Part shown: positions 32,261-39,885 of the stretch, one piece after another | How positions within the stretch are numbered: position 1 is the stretch's first letter | How the letters are laid out: every line of letters begins with the position of its first letter | Origin: Candidatus Omnitrophota bacterium | GTDB lineage: Bacteria > Omnitrophota > Gorgyraeia > B26-G9 | DNA: 39,885 nt | Reading direction: 5' to 3' | Assembly: GCA_022013205.1 (NCBI GenBank) | Contig: JAKLQT010000223.1 | Span: 1-39,885 of the forward strand | Notes under the pieces: model-generated | What the model saw: the letters and a program-made list of their open reading frames with translations, nothing else | What the model was told of the DNA's origin: nothing | Databases searched by the model: none | Program-made: the position numbers and the translations under genes

Positions 32261-34054
32261 TTAATTATCCGTCCACTTCATCTCCAGCCATCTGGTTCCG
32301 TTCCAGATTAATTTCAGCATATCATTTTCCCCTAAGCAGCGGCTTGCGCCTAAGCTCACATTTGCGCCATCAGGAACAGTCACGGTATTGGTATTATCAG
32401 TCCCCTCCAAAATCAGGATATCACCGGCAGCCTTGCCATTAGCAATAGCTGTAACCGCGTTTAACGTTACCGCTGAAGCAGGGCTTAACGGTACATATCC
32501 CTTAGGATTTGTGCTTACATCTAAGGTGCTGCCCGCGGCAGGGATAACCGCTGTCTGCCGCTCTATAGTAATCTTTTCTTTCTGAGTGTATTTGGTATTG
32601 GTGCCGGAGTCGTTGATCCTTCTATCATAACCCGCGCCGATATTTCCCGCGCCGTCGATAAGGTTACCGATAAGATAGTTATTACCGCAGGTATTACTCC
32701 CTATATTTATCCCATAACCTGTTCCCGCGGAATCGAAGATTCTATTTGACGAGATAATATTATTATGCCCCCATAAGCTCCATACCCCGCTATAAATTCC
32801 ATCTTCGATGTTTTCGTAAATAATGTTCTGCGTAATTAAGTTAAAAGAACCGCTCATTAATATTCCCCGCCCACTATTAGAAACTACATTTTTAGAAATA
32901 ACACCACACTGAGTTCCACACAATACTCCGATACCGTTGGTATTATTAGAAACATTATTTCCAACCACAACACTATACCGGCAGTAACTAGCAAGATTAA
33001 TGCCAAAACTACTGTTAAAATTCACATTATTATCTATAATAATGTTGTTGTAATCATTTCCGCAGTAACCATCAAGGTTAATTCCGCTAGCTCCATTGGA
33101 ACAAATGCTGTTATTGGAAATTACATTATTTTTAAAACCTGCGCCGCCATAAGTATAAGTCTGTATCCCGCTGTAGCTATTATTACTTATAACATTCTGA
33201 GAGATAATATTGTTATCCACACTTGATCCGGTTACTCCTCCCCCGAATGTATTATAAATACCTCGCTTATTAAATTGGATATGATTATTAATAATTATAT
33301 TATATTTAGCACCTTGATTATATCCAATAGTAATACCAGTTCCACTCATATTTTCTATCCAAACACCAGCAATTTTTGAATAATCAGTTTTATTAAGCAG
33401 CAAACCTGTAACTTCACTCCCTAACTTAGAGTTTCCATCAATCATTAGGTTAGTAATTAAAATTTTATTCACATAATAAGTCTTAATAACACCCGTGGAA
33501 CCTATAGCCGCCGCTAATTTTAACACCGACCCTTTGCCTGTTCCAATTATTGATTTATTTGAATCATCTGGCGCAACATTATCCAGATTTATAGAGGCGC
33601 TTATATTAAAGGTTCCCTCCATTAGATACACTGCCCCGCCAACTGTCCCCAGATCATCAATCGCGGCTTGAATCTCTACCTGGTCATCCGTGCCGTCGCA
33701 GATATAGTCTGCTCTGGAAGTATCCAGGGAATTAGAAGCAGCAACAATCCTGCTCGCTGCTGTTTTCGGGCCGCTGCCTGCGCCAAATCCCTGCCAGGCG
33801 GTGCCGTCAAAATATTTCATGAGTTTTCCTGTAGAGTTATAAAACAGCTCTCCTTCTAAAGGCGCAGCCGGATAATCCGCCACGTCACCGGTAAAGGTTA
33901 TGGAATCCGCCTTTATATTTTCTTTTACAGTCAAATGGTCATCTGAGGCGAAAGCCGGCCCGCAGTTAACAGCTAATAGCCCATAGCTGATAGCCAATAG
34001 ACAAAAGAAAAAGATTCTGTGTATTGAATTCTGAGTTATAAGTTTTACGTTCAT
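32261..34054 (-). CDS. Secreted right-handed beta-helix protein 2
   Basis: 597 aa, paralogue of proteins 1 and 3 with the same module order: signal peptide (LLAISYGLLAVNCGPAFA), PLEGELFYNSTGKLMKYFDG, YICDGTDDQVEIQAAIDDLG, then a long run of Asn-rich rungs (NNVISNNSICSNGASGINLD). The C-terminal stretch is RQTAVIPAAGSTLDVSTNPK, then GYVPLSPASAVTLNAVTAIA, and the end LIWNGTRWLEMKWTDN. The last ~120 residues are nearly the same as in protein 3, while the middle differs. Its ATG overlaps the stop of the AbiEii-like gene (ATGA), indicating translational coupling. The signal-peptide DNA is built from gctaatagcccatagctgat-type micro-repeats. Confidence 0.85.
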   Translation of the reverse strand: MNVKLITQNSIHRIFFFCLLAISYGLLAVNCGPAFASDDHLTVKENIKADSITFTGDVADYPAAPLEGELFYNSTGKLMKYFDGTAWQGFGAGSGPKTAASRIVAASNSLDTSRADYICDGTDDQVEIQAAIDDLGTVGGAVYLMEGTFNISASINLDNVAPDDSNKSIIGTGKGSVLKLAAAIGSTGVIKTYYVNKILITNLMIDGNSKLGSEVTGLLLNKTDYSKIAGVWIENMSGTGITIGYNQGAKYNIIINNHIQFNKRGIYNTFGGGVTGSSVDNNIISQNVISNNSYSGIQTYTYGGAGFKNNVISNNSICSNGASGINLDGYCGNDYNNIIIDNNVNFNSSFGINLASYCRYSVVVGNNVSNNTNGIGVLCGTQCGVISKNVVSNSGRGILMSGSFNLITQNIIYENIEDGIYSGVWSLWGHNNIISSNRIFDSAGTGYGINIGSNTCGNNYLIGNLIDGAGNIGAGYDRRINDSGTNTKYTQKEKITIERQTAVIPAAGSTLDVSTNPKGYVPLSPASAVTLNAVTAIANGKAAGDILILEGTDNTNTVTVPDGANVSLGASRCLGENDMLKLIWNGTRWLEMKWTDN

Positions 34055-34683
34055 TTTAGGTTATTACCCGCTATTCTTTTAATTTCGCTTTCAAAAAATC
34101 TCTTTACTTCTTCCCATTCGCAGGGCTTAAGCATCTTAGGCATCGGGTCTTTTTCTGCATCCTCAAAATAGACCAAACTTTTCATAATATGTACAGAGGT
34201 AGTGGCTAGGTTTTTATATTTTTTATCATAAAGCCGAATAGCCTCATCCAATGATATGCCCTCCTGACAAATAAAATAAAAATCAATAAAGTCTCTCTTA
34301 ACGCCTCTAGACGCAATCGCGGCAATTTTCATCGCCGCGATATCGCGGATATCTATAATATTAACCTTTCCAAATTTTTTTGTAGAGTAAAGAAGAGGAT
34401 ATTCGTAATAAAATATACTAAAGCGCACGCCTTCAAAGTTACCTAAAATTGTTCTCCAGGCAATTCTCTCTAATTTGAATTTAGAAATTTCTTTAAGCTT
34501 TGGGAGAAGGTTAGTTTCATTAAATTCATCGGTGGTAAAAAAATCTAAGTCATAAGATATGCGGTGCCCGAGTTGTAAGGCTAAGGCAGTTCCGCCTGCT
34601 AAATAGGCCTTTTGGATAATCTCGCTTCTCTCTAATAAGGCCAAAATTGCTTTTGTATTTCCTGGAAGGACATGTTTAAACAT
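34051..34683 (-). CDS. AbiEii-like nucleotidyltransferase toxin
   Basis: 210 aa. Nucleotidyltransferase of the AbiEii/MenT group: YLAGGTALALQLGHRISYDL followed by DFFT holds the glycine turn and the metal-binding Asp pair. IRDIAAMKIAAIASRGVKRD then FIDFYFI is the second conserved block. Such proteins transfer nucleotides to tRNA or other targets and act as toxins or in phage defence. Overlaps the DUF6922 gene by 52 nt upstream and the beta-helix gene 2 start by 4 nt downstream. A non-toxin housekeeping role cannot be excluded. Confidence 0.8.
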   Translation of the reverse strand: MFKHVLPGNTKAILALLERSEIIQKAYLAGGTALALQLGHRISYDLDFFTTDEFNETNLLPKLKEISKFKLERIAWRTILGNFEGVRFSIFYYEYPLLYSTKKFGKVNIIDIRDIAAMKIAAIASRGVKRDFIDFYFICQEGISLDEAIRLYDKKYKNLATTSVHIMKSLVYFEDAEKDPMPKMLKPCEWEEVKRFFESEIKRIAGNNLK

Positions 34684-34934
34684 TTTACCTCTTCTTTCTT
34701 ACAATTTAAAATAAGCGCCCAGAAATTAGCGCTCTTTCCAGACAATCCCCTGCTTTTTTGTAAAGCGTAAATAATTTGGGAGCGTGAGAAATTCCTCAAC
34801 ATCCAATTAATAGCCCGTTTATCGCCATATTCAAAAATACGTTCGATAGTATATCGGGGATAATTTTCATAATCCAATGCTTCAAAGTCTATATCCCAAA
34901 AATACTCCTTTAAAAATTTAGGCGGTTTTTTCAT
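34632..34934 (-). CDS. DUF6922-like antitoxin
   Basis: 100 aa. Sequence features: LKEYFWDIDFEALDYENYPR, then TIERIFEYGDKRAINWMLRN, a compact helical protein found upstream of AbiEii-like nucleotidyltransferases. DUF6922 naming is from memory of such pairs. Long overlap with the next gene (52 nt) is typical for toxin-antitoxin units. It carries the shared cassette leader directly upstream. Confidence 0.75.
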   Translation of the reverse strand: MKKPPKFLKEYFWDIDFEALDYENYPRYTIERIFEYGDKRAINWMLRNFSRSQIIYALQKSRGLSGKSANFWALILNCKKEEVKCLNMSFQEIQKQFWPY

Positions 34935-34999
34935 TTTTTACAATCTCTATCCTCCGGTTAAATTCCTTTAACAGTCCTGTCATTTTTAGTTTTTTCGTC
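34935..34999 (-). repeat. Cassette leader repeat, copy 2
   Basis: Upstream of the DUF6922 gene; counterpart of 31461-31526. Here the block reads ATTTAACCGGAGGATAGAGA. Confidence 0.65.
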
Positions 35000-35046
35000 C
35001 CTTAAACCTTACTTTTGACTTGCTTGTGCCCTTAAGGGTATTACTT

Positions 35047-36828
35047 TTAATTATCCGCCCAATCCGTCTCCAGCCAGTCTGTCCCGTTCCACAATAAAGT
35101 CAAGATATCATCCAATCCCAAAACCCGCGAAGCCGCGCCGTATAATATTGTATTCGCAGCATGAGGAATTGTAACAGTATTCGTATCTGACGTTCCCTCT
35201 AATATAAGACTGTCTCCTATTGCCTTGCCGTCGGCAATAGCTGTAACCGCGTTTAACGTTACAGCTGAAGCAGGGCTTAACGGCACATATCCCTTAGGAT
35301 TTGTGCTTACATCAAGAGTACTGCCTGCAGCCGGCGCAACCGCTGCCTGCCGCTCAATAGTAATCCTGGTTTTGTCCGTGTATTTAGTGTTGGTACCTAA
35401 ATCCTTTATAGAGTTGGTAATAAAATTCCCCATAAGATAGTTATTCTCACATAGATTACTACTGATATTTATATCTGCTAGACTAGGAGATGTGAGATTA
35501 ATAATCCGATTAGAATGTATAATATTATTATCCGAATTAGTGCCTTCTAAAGCTATCTTTGAACGCGCCTCATTTATCCCATAAAAAAGATTCCCAAAAA
35601 TATTATTATCAGAAGAGTTGCGAATGGTAAAAGCTTCTACACTCCATCCAACCTGAAAATTATTGCCTGAGATAATATTAGAAGAACCACCATCGATAAG
35701 AGTAACCCAGCAAAGCCAGCCCCCTCCTGAAGTTACTTTCACAGTATTAGCTGAGAATATATTATAGGAGGAAGAGGAAAGGTGAAAAGGATTATATGGT
35801 GCTTCAATATAATTACCAGAGAAAATATTATTATCAGAAGAGTTAATATTTAAATTCGCCCATTGAACACCTGACTGAATAATATTATTATAGGTGATGG
35901 TATTGTTATCGGAAGATGATAGATATATAGAAAAAACTCCTCCTTGAATAGAGTTGCCGTTGATAATATTATTATTGGAAGAAGAAAGATTTATACTGCC
36001 CCACCTCGCTGAATTCAGATGAGTATTAGAAATAATATTGTTAGAAGAAGAGGAAAAAATAATCCCGCTTCCACTACCCAAACCTCCTTCAAATTTCTCT
36101 ACCCAGACTTCATCTATTTTTGAGTATGTAACAGAATTAAAATAAATACCTCCTTTTCCAATTGTATTTCCGTCAAGCATCAACTGAGAAATAAAGATTC
36201 TATTTACACTTACGGCATTAATCACATACACATTGCTTACACCTGAGGCCAATTTTAATACAGTCCCCGCGCCTGTTCCAATTATCGCTTTTCCCGAATC
36301 ATCCGGGGCAATATTATCCAGATTTATAGAAGCAGAGATATTATATGTCCCTTCCAAAAGATACACTGCCCCGCCGCTTGCCCCCAGATCATCAATCGCG
36401 GCTTGAATCTCTACCTGGTCATCCGTTCCGTCACAGGTATAGTCGGCTCTTGGGTTAACCCCTGCCGCGGTATCTATTGAATTGGATGCCGCCACGATTT
36501 TTGAGGCTATGGTTTTATCCGTGCCTGAGCCTGTGCCGAATCCCTGCCAGGTGCTTCCGTCGTAATATTTCACACTGTTTTCTGAGTCATCATAATACAT
36601 CTGGCCTTTCGCAGGCGCGCCGGGTGAGGCTGACTGGGGATTAAACACAAACCCGGAACGGTTATCCGCGGCAGTGCTGTTTATTTCAATGCTGCCGTTA
36701 ACCTCAAGTTTTTCCTGGGCGAAAATTAGTCCGCAGTCAATAGACAATAGCCCATAGCTAATAGCTAATAGCCCGCAGGTTAAAATCGTTCTTGTATAAA
36801 TGATTTTAAAAAACATCTTTCTTCTCAT
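35047..36828 (-). CDS. Secreted right-handed beta-helix protein 3
   Basis: 593 aa. Signal peptide (GLLAISYGLLSIDCGLIFAQ), PAKGQMYYDDSENSVKYYDG, YTCDGTDDQVEIQAAIDDLG, then a beta-helix distinguished by regular SSSxNNxI rungs (INLSSSNNNIINGNSIQGG). Its C-terminal module is nearly the same as in protein 2 (STLDVSTNPKGYVPLSPASA) and it ends LLWNGTDWLETDWADN. The rung region differs strongly from proteins 1 and 2. Location: 153 nt behind pilB. No cell-wall anchor or autotransporter domain is visible, so export beyond the inner membrane probably relies on another system, most simply the secretin of this locus. Confidence 0.85.
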   Translation of the reverse strand: MRRKMFFKIIYTRTILTCGLLAISYGLLSIDCGLIFAQEKLEVNGSIEINSTAADNRSGFVFNPQSASPGAPAKGQMYYDDSENSVKYYDGSTWQGFGTGSGTDKTIASKIVAASNSIDTAAGVNPRADYTCDGTDDQVEIQAAIDDLGASGGAVYLLEGTYNISASINLDNIAPDDSGKAIIGTGAGTVLKLASGVSNVYVINAVSVNRIFISQLMLDGNTIGKGGIYFNSVTYSKIDEVWVEKFEGGLGSGSGIIFSSSSNNIISNTHLNSARWGSINLSSSNNNIINGNSIQGGVFSIYLSSSDNNTITYNNIIQSGVQWANLNINSSDNNIFSGNYIEAPYNPFHLSSSSYNIFSANTVKVTSGGGWLCWVTLIDGGSSNIISGNNFQVGWSVEAFTIRNSSDNNIFGNLFYGINEARSKIALEGTNSDNNIIHSNRIINLTSPSLADINISSNLCENNYLMGNFITNSIKDLGTNTKYTDKTRITIERQAAVAPAAGSTLDVSTNPKGYVPLSPASAVTLNAVTAIADGKAIGDSLILEGTSDTNTVTIPHAANTILYGAASRVLGLDDILTLLWNGTDWLETDWADN

Positions 36829-36981
36829 TTTTTATTTTTTACTTTTAAATTTTAGTTTTACCTTTTTACTTTTAATTGTCCATCCATTTTTAATAACGTT
36901 CTCTTATTAGTATATCAGTGTGATCGAATTTTTAATCGGTGTAATCAGGTTCTTTAGTTCAACTTAAACAAGAAAGAACTA
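36829..36981. other. Spacer between pilB and beta-helix 3, possible second remnant
   Basis: AT-rich, no gene. At 36872-36889 the minus strand reads KWMDN then stop, like the last residues of the beta-helix genes (KWTDN). The flanking DNA ttacttttaattgtcc resembles the end of gene 3 (ttacttttaattatcc). Too short to be sure. Confidence 0.35.
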
Positions 36982-38652
36982 TCAAAACTCCGCTGTTGCC
37001 CGGATAACCTCTTCTAATGACGTAATTCCGGAAAGAGCTTTTTTAAACGCGTCTTCCCTCAAGCTCTCCATTCCCTGCGAGGTTAAATAGCGTTTAATCT
37101 CAACATCTGAAACTCTGTTTAAAATCATCTGCTTTATCTCATCATCAACAATAAACGCTTCAATAACCGCTATCCTTCCTTTGTATCCGCTTTTACTGCA
37201 TTTATCGCAGCCAACTGATTTATATAAGGCTACTTTTTCCGATTGCACATCAATAAAAAATTTTTTAAGTTCCGTCTTTTCTATTTCATATTCCTGTTTG
37301 CAATCCGGGCATAAACATCGGCATAATCTTTGAGCGGCAACCATAATCACGGAAGAAGCGACCAGAAATGGTTCAACCGCCATATCAACAAGCCTTGTAA
37401 TAGCGCTGGGAGCGTCATTAGTATGAAGAGTGCTCAAAACCAGATGCCCGGTTAATGCCGCTTTCATGGCAATATCCGCGGTCTCCAAGTCTCTTATCTC
37501 CCCGACCATCAGGATATCCGGGCTTTGACGCAGAACAGACCTCAAACACTGGGCAAATCCCAGGCCGATTTCTGGTTTGGTCTGAATCTGAGTTATTCCT
37601 CTAAGATGATATTCAATAGGATTTTCTATGGTTACAATACTTTTCTCCATCACGTTAAAACGGCTTAAAATCGCGTAGAGTGTGGTTGATTTTCCGCTGC
37701 CCGTGGGGCCGGTGATTAGGATTGCCCCATAGGGGATATTTATAGCTTTTGCTAATGTATTCAGCGATTTTCCCGAAAAACCAAGTTTTTCTAATTCAAA
37801 TTTTAGATTCCCCTTATCTAAAATACGAATAACAATCTTCTCTCCAAAATTAATCGGTAAAATTGAAACACGAAAATCCACATCCCGGCTTTTGAACTTC
37901 AGCCCAAAACGGCCGTCCTGCGGCAGCCTTCGCTGTGTAATATCTAAACGCGACATAATTTTAAACCGGGCGGTAAGGGCATCCTGAATATCTTTAGAAA
38001 AAGACTTTATATCGTGTAAAACTCCATCAATACGATATCTCAATCTTATATTATTTTCATAAGGCTCTATATGGATATCACTCGCCATACATTCTAAAGC
38101 TTCATTCAAAATAGAATTCGCGGCATTAACAATAGTTGTATCTTTACTGAGTTCCGCTACTTTTCTAATATTAAATTCTTCTGCCTTGGTTATTGACTCA
38201 AGCTCAATTTCCGGGATTAGCTCCTTATCAAAATCCATAGATTTACCAGACAAGCTATAATATAAATCAACCGCGTTAGTTATTTCCGCCGCGGAGCTGA
38301 TCACCGGATGTATTTCATAATCACTCAAAATTATGGCTAAATTATCTAACGTCAATACGTCAAGCGGATCAGCCATCGCAATGGTAAGCATCTGTCCAAT
38401 TTTGGAAATAGGGATAAGCTGATAGTTACGGCAATTTTTTTCCGTAATAAGCGCGATGACATCTTCAGGAATTTTATAATTAGATATTGTAATAAAAGGT
38501 TTCCCCAGCTTGAGGGAAAAATCAGCAACCTGTTCTATATCACCGCGCGAATAATTTTCCTCAAATAATTCCAGCGCGGAAGACTGCTCATCAGCAGCAG
38601 ACGCAGGATCAGCCTCTTCAGAATTTTCCTTTTGTCTTTCCTCAAAAACCAT
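36982..38652 (-). CDS. pilB: GspE/PilB-type assembly ATPase
   Basis: 556 aa. Divergent N-terminus, then an MshEN-like domain (about 50-130: KLGKPFITISNYKIPEDVIA, LTIAMADPLDVLTLDNLA) and the secretion ATPase core. Seen: SDIHIEPYENNIRLRYRIDG, Walker A GPTGSGKS at 315-322, Asp box IVTIENPIEYHL, Walker B ILMVGEIRDLETADIAMKAA, His box LSTLHTNDAPSAI. The tetracysteine zinc site is CLCPDC ... CDKCSKSGYKGR. It is full length and appears active. It drives pilus extension or secretion. A second, similar ATPase gene lies 92 nt upstream. Confidence 0.93.
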   Translation of the reverse strand: MVFEERQKENSEEADPASAADEQSSALELFEENYSRGDIEQVADFSLKLGKPFITISNYKIPEDVIALITEKNCRNYQLIPISKIGQMLTIAMADPLDVLTLDNLAIILSDYEIHPVISSAAEITNAVDLYYSLSGKSMDFDKELIPEIELESITKAEEFNIRKVAELSKDTTIVNAANSILNEALECMASDIHIEPYENNIRLRYRIDGVLHDIKSFSKDIQDALTARFKIMSRLDITQRRLPQDGRFGLKFKSRDVDFRVSILPINFGEKIVIRILDKGNLKFELEKLGFSGKSLNTLAKAINIPYGAILITGPTGSGKSTTLYAILSRFNVMEKSIVTIENPIEYHLRGITQIQTKPEIGLGFAQCLRSVLRQSPDILMVGEIRDLETADIAMKAALTGHLVLSTLHTNDAPSAITRLVDMAVEPFLVASSVIMVAAQRLCRCLCPDCKQEYEIEKTELKKFFIDVQSEKVALYKSVGCDKCSKSGYKGRIAVIEAFIVDDEIKQMILNRVSDVEIKRYLTSQGMESLREDAFKKALSGITSLEEVIRATAEF

Positions 38653-38744
38653 TTAGAACTACCCTTTCTATATAAAAATAAAAAGTGACAATAACCTTTA
38701 GCGGAGTTTACTCATTTTTTGAATCACATCTTAACTTACTACTT

Positions 38745-39885
38745 TTATTTTTCATCAGAAACCGTGCATCTTAAAACCTCTTCCAGAGATGTAATACCCC
38801 TTAGCATTAAATCCAAGCCTCCCTGCCTTAAAGTGACCATCCCTTCCTGCCTGGCCTGTTTCCTTATCAGGATTTCCTGCTGCCCCTGCTCTATTAATTT
38901 TTTAATTTCACGGCTAATCGGCAAAACTTCAATTATTGCCGTTCTTCCATAGTAACCTGTATTTAAACAAAACCCGCAGCCTTTGCTTTTATAAATATAC
39001 CCCGCGCCTTCAAATTCAGAGGCATTAATCCTATATTTTTCTATTTCCATGTTAATCGACGCGGGGATCAAATACCGCTCCTTACACTTCAGGCAAAGTT
39101 TCCTGACCAAAATCTGCGAAGATACAATAAGACAGGCGGAGGCAATCAAAAAGGATTCAATCCCCATATTTATCAAACGAATAATCGCGCCGCTTGCTGT
39201 TGCCGTATGAAGAGTACACAAAACCAGATGGCCGGTAAGCGCGCTTCTAACAGCCATTTGAGCGGGTTTAAAATCCCTAATTTCTCCCACTAGAATGATA
39301 TTCGGATCCTGTCTTAAGATAGATCTTAAAGCTACATCAAAAGTTAACCCAATATTTTCATCTACCGCGACCTGATTAATCCCATGCAGCTGATATTCGA
39401 TAGGATCCTCGACCGTAGTAATATTTTCTTCTATAGAATCCATATATTTAAGGATGGCGTACAAAGTCGTTGTTTTTCCGCTTCCTGTAGGCCCGGAAGC
39501 CACGATCATACCGTAAGGCTTATGTGTAGCCGCCTTTAATAATTCTACAGACCTTGAGTCTAAACCAAATTTATCTATATCCAAATTTACTCTTTCTTTA
39601 TCAAGTATCCGCAAAACAATCCTTTCTCCTGCCCTTGAAGGCATTGTTGAGATACGGAAATCAACCTCTTTCCCCGGCACCTTTATTTTAAATCTTCCAT
39701 CCTGGGGAAAACGATGTTCTGAAATATCAAGATCACTAATAACCTTAAGCCGGCTGATAATCCCGCTATGAAACGATATAGAAAAATTTTCAAATTTCTG
39801 TAAAACCCCATCAATACGAAACCGCACCTGGATTGAATCCTCTAAAGGCTCGATAAAAACATCACTCGCTCGATTTTCTATTGAC
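38745..39885 (-). CDS. Second GspE/PilB-type ATPase (5' end beyond the window)
   Basis: 380 codons visible; the frame is open to the window edge, and the residues before the first Met (SDVFIEPLEDSIQVRFRIDG) are normal ATPase sequence, so the gene continues outside. Walker A GPTGSGKT, Asp box TTVEDPIEYQLHGI, Walker B IILVGEIRDFKPAQMAVRSA, His box LCTLHTATASGAI, and zinc Cys (LCLKCKERY ... GCGFCLNTGYYGR) are all present, so it is GspE/PilB-like, not PilT-like. Diverged from its neighbour at perhaps half the residues. Two such ATPases in tandem may serve two fibres or substrates. Confidence 0.9.
   Translation of the reverse strand, partial: SIENRASDVFIEPLEDSIQVRFRIDGVLQKFENFSISFHSGIISRLKVISDLDISEHRFPQDGRFKIKVPGKEVDFRISTMPSRAGERIVLRILDKERVNLDIDKFGLDSRSVELLKAATHKPYGMIVASGPTGSGKTTTLYAILKYMDSIEENITTVEDPIEYQLHGINQVAVDENIGLTFDVALRSILRQDPNIILVGEIRDFKPAQMAVRSALTGHLVLCTLHTATASGAIIRLINMGIESFLIASACLIVSSQILVRKLCLKCKERYLIPASINMEIEKYRINASEFEGAGYIYKSKGCGFCLNTGYYGRTAIIEVLPISREIKKLIEQGQQEILIRKQARQEGMVTLRQGGLDLMLRGITSLEEVLRCTVSDEK

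Overview
The window is a low-GC bacterial segment (roughly 38-40% by eye) in which every convincing gene and all three tRNAs lie on the minus strand. A secretin, a full pilM/N/O/P/Q-type set, a mono-heme secreted protein and a Lys/Ala-rich histone-like peptide indicate a diderm. The overall style (type IV pilus cluster full of decorated pilins, right-handed beta-helix surface proteins, dispersed micro-repeats of the 'aatagctaatagc' kind) recalls Candidatus Omnitrophota or a related uncultured group. That placement is inference; no marker gene here proves it.

Layout, left to right (reverse of transcription). 1-8.3 kb: housekeeping and transport. It holds a nitronate monooxygenase-like protein, tRNA-His/Arg/Pro, two small secreted proteins, an RlmB-type rRNA methyltransferase, MgtE, a Na/Pi cotransporter with a PhoU-like tail, an unrecognised 217-aa protein, and a small phasin-like protein with a 23-codon truncated copy beside it. 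8.4-13.2 kb: glgC, uppP, an RluA-family pseudouridine synthase, a secreted CxxCH/calcium-loop protein, a tiny histone-like peptide and a GAF-ANTAR antiterminator. 13.2-20.1 kb: a glutamine-amidotransferase cluster in decay. carA is cut to 90 codons, carB is intact, a canonical purF survives only as a ~45-codon remnant fused by deletion to the front of a DUF1846 gene, and the intact PurF-like protein lacks the catalytic Cys.

20.2-39.9 kb: type IV pilus / type II secretion genes. In transcription order they are two GspE/PilB ATPases (the first cut by the window edge), an island, pilC, three minor pilins, pilN, pilO, a pilP-like gene, a secretin, a TPR protein and pilM. One minor pilin carries an inserted six-repeat kelch propeller and another carries the beginning of a beta-helix domain.

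The 8-kb island between pilB and pilC (about 29.6-36.9 kb) is the most unusual part. Three paralogous secreted beta-helix proteins alternate with two toxin-antitoxin pairs (DUF433/DUF5615 and DUF6922/AbiEii-like). The last 18 codons of a further beta-helix gene remain just behind the DUF5615 toxin. The AbiEii-like gene overlaps the next beta-helix gene by ATGA, and beta-helix 1 runs directly into pilC. The beta-helix genes share near-identical ends around divergent middles, and a ~65-bp leader is shared between a beta-helix gene and an antitoxin gene. Their signal peptides are partly encoded by the same micro-repeat DNA that is found between genes elsewhere. I read this as an actively recombining cassette array of exported surface proteins tied to the pilus machinery.
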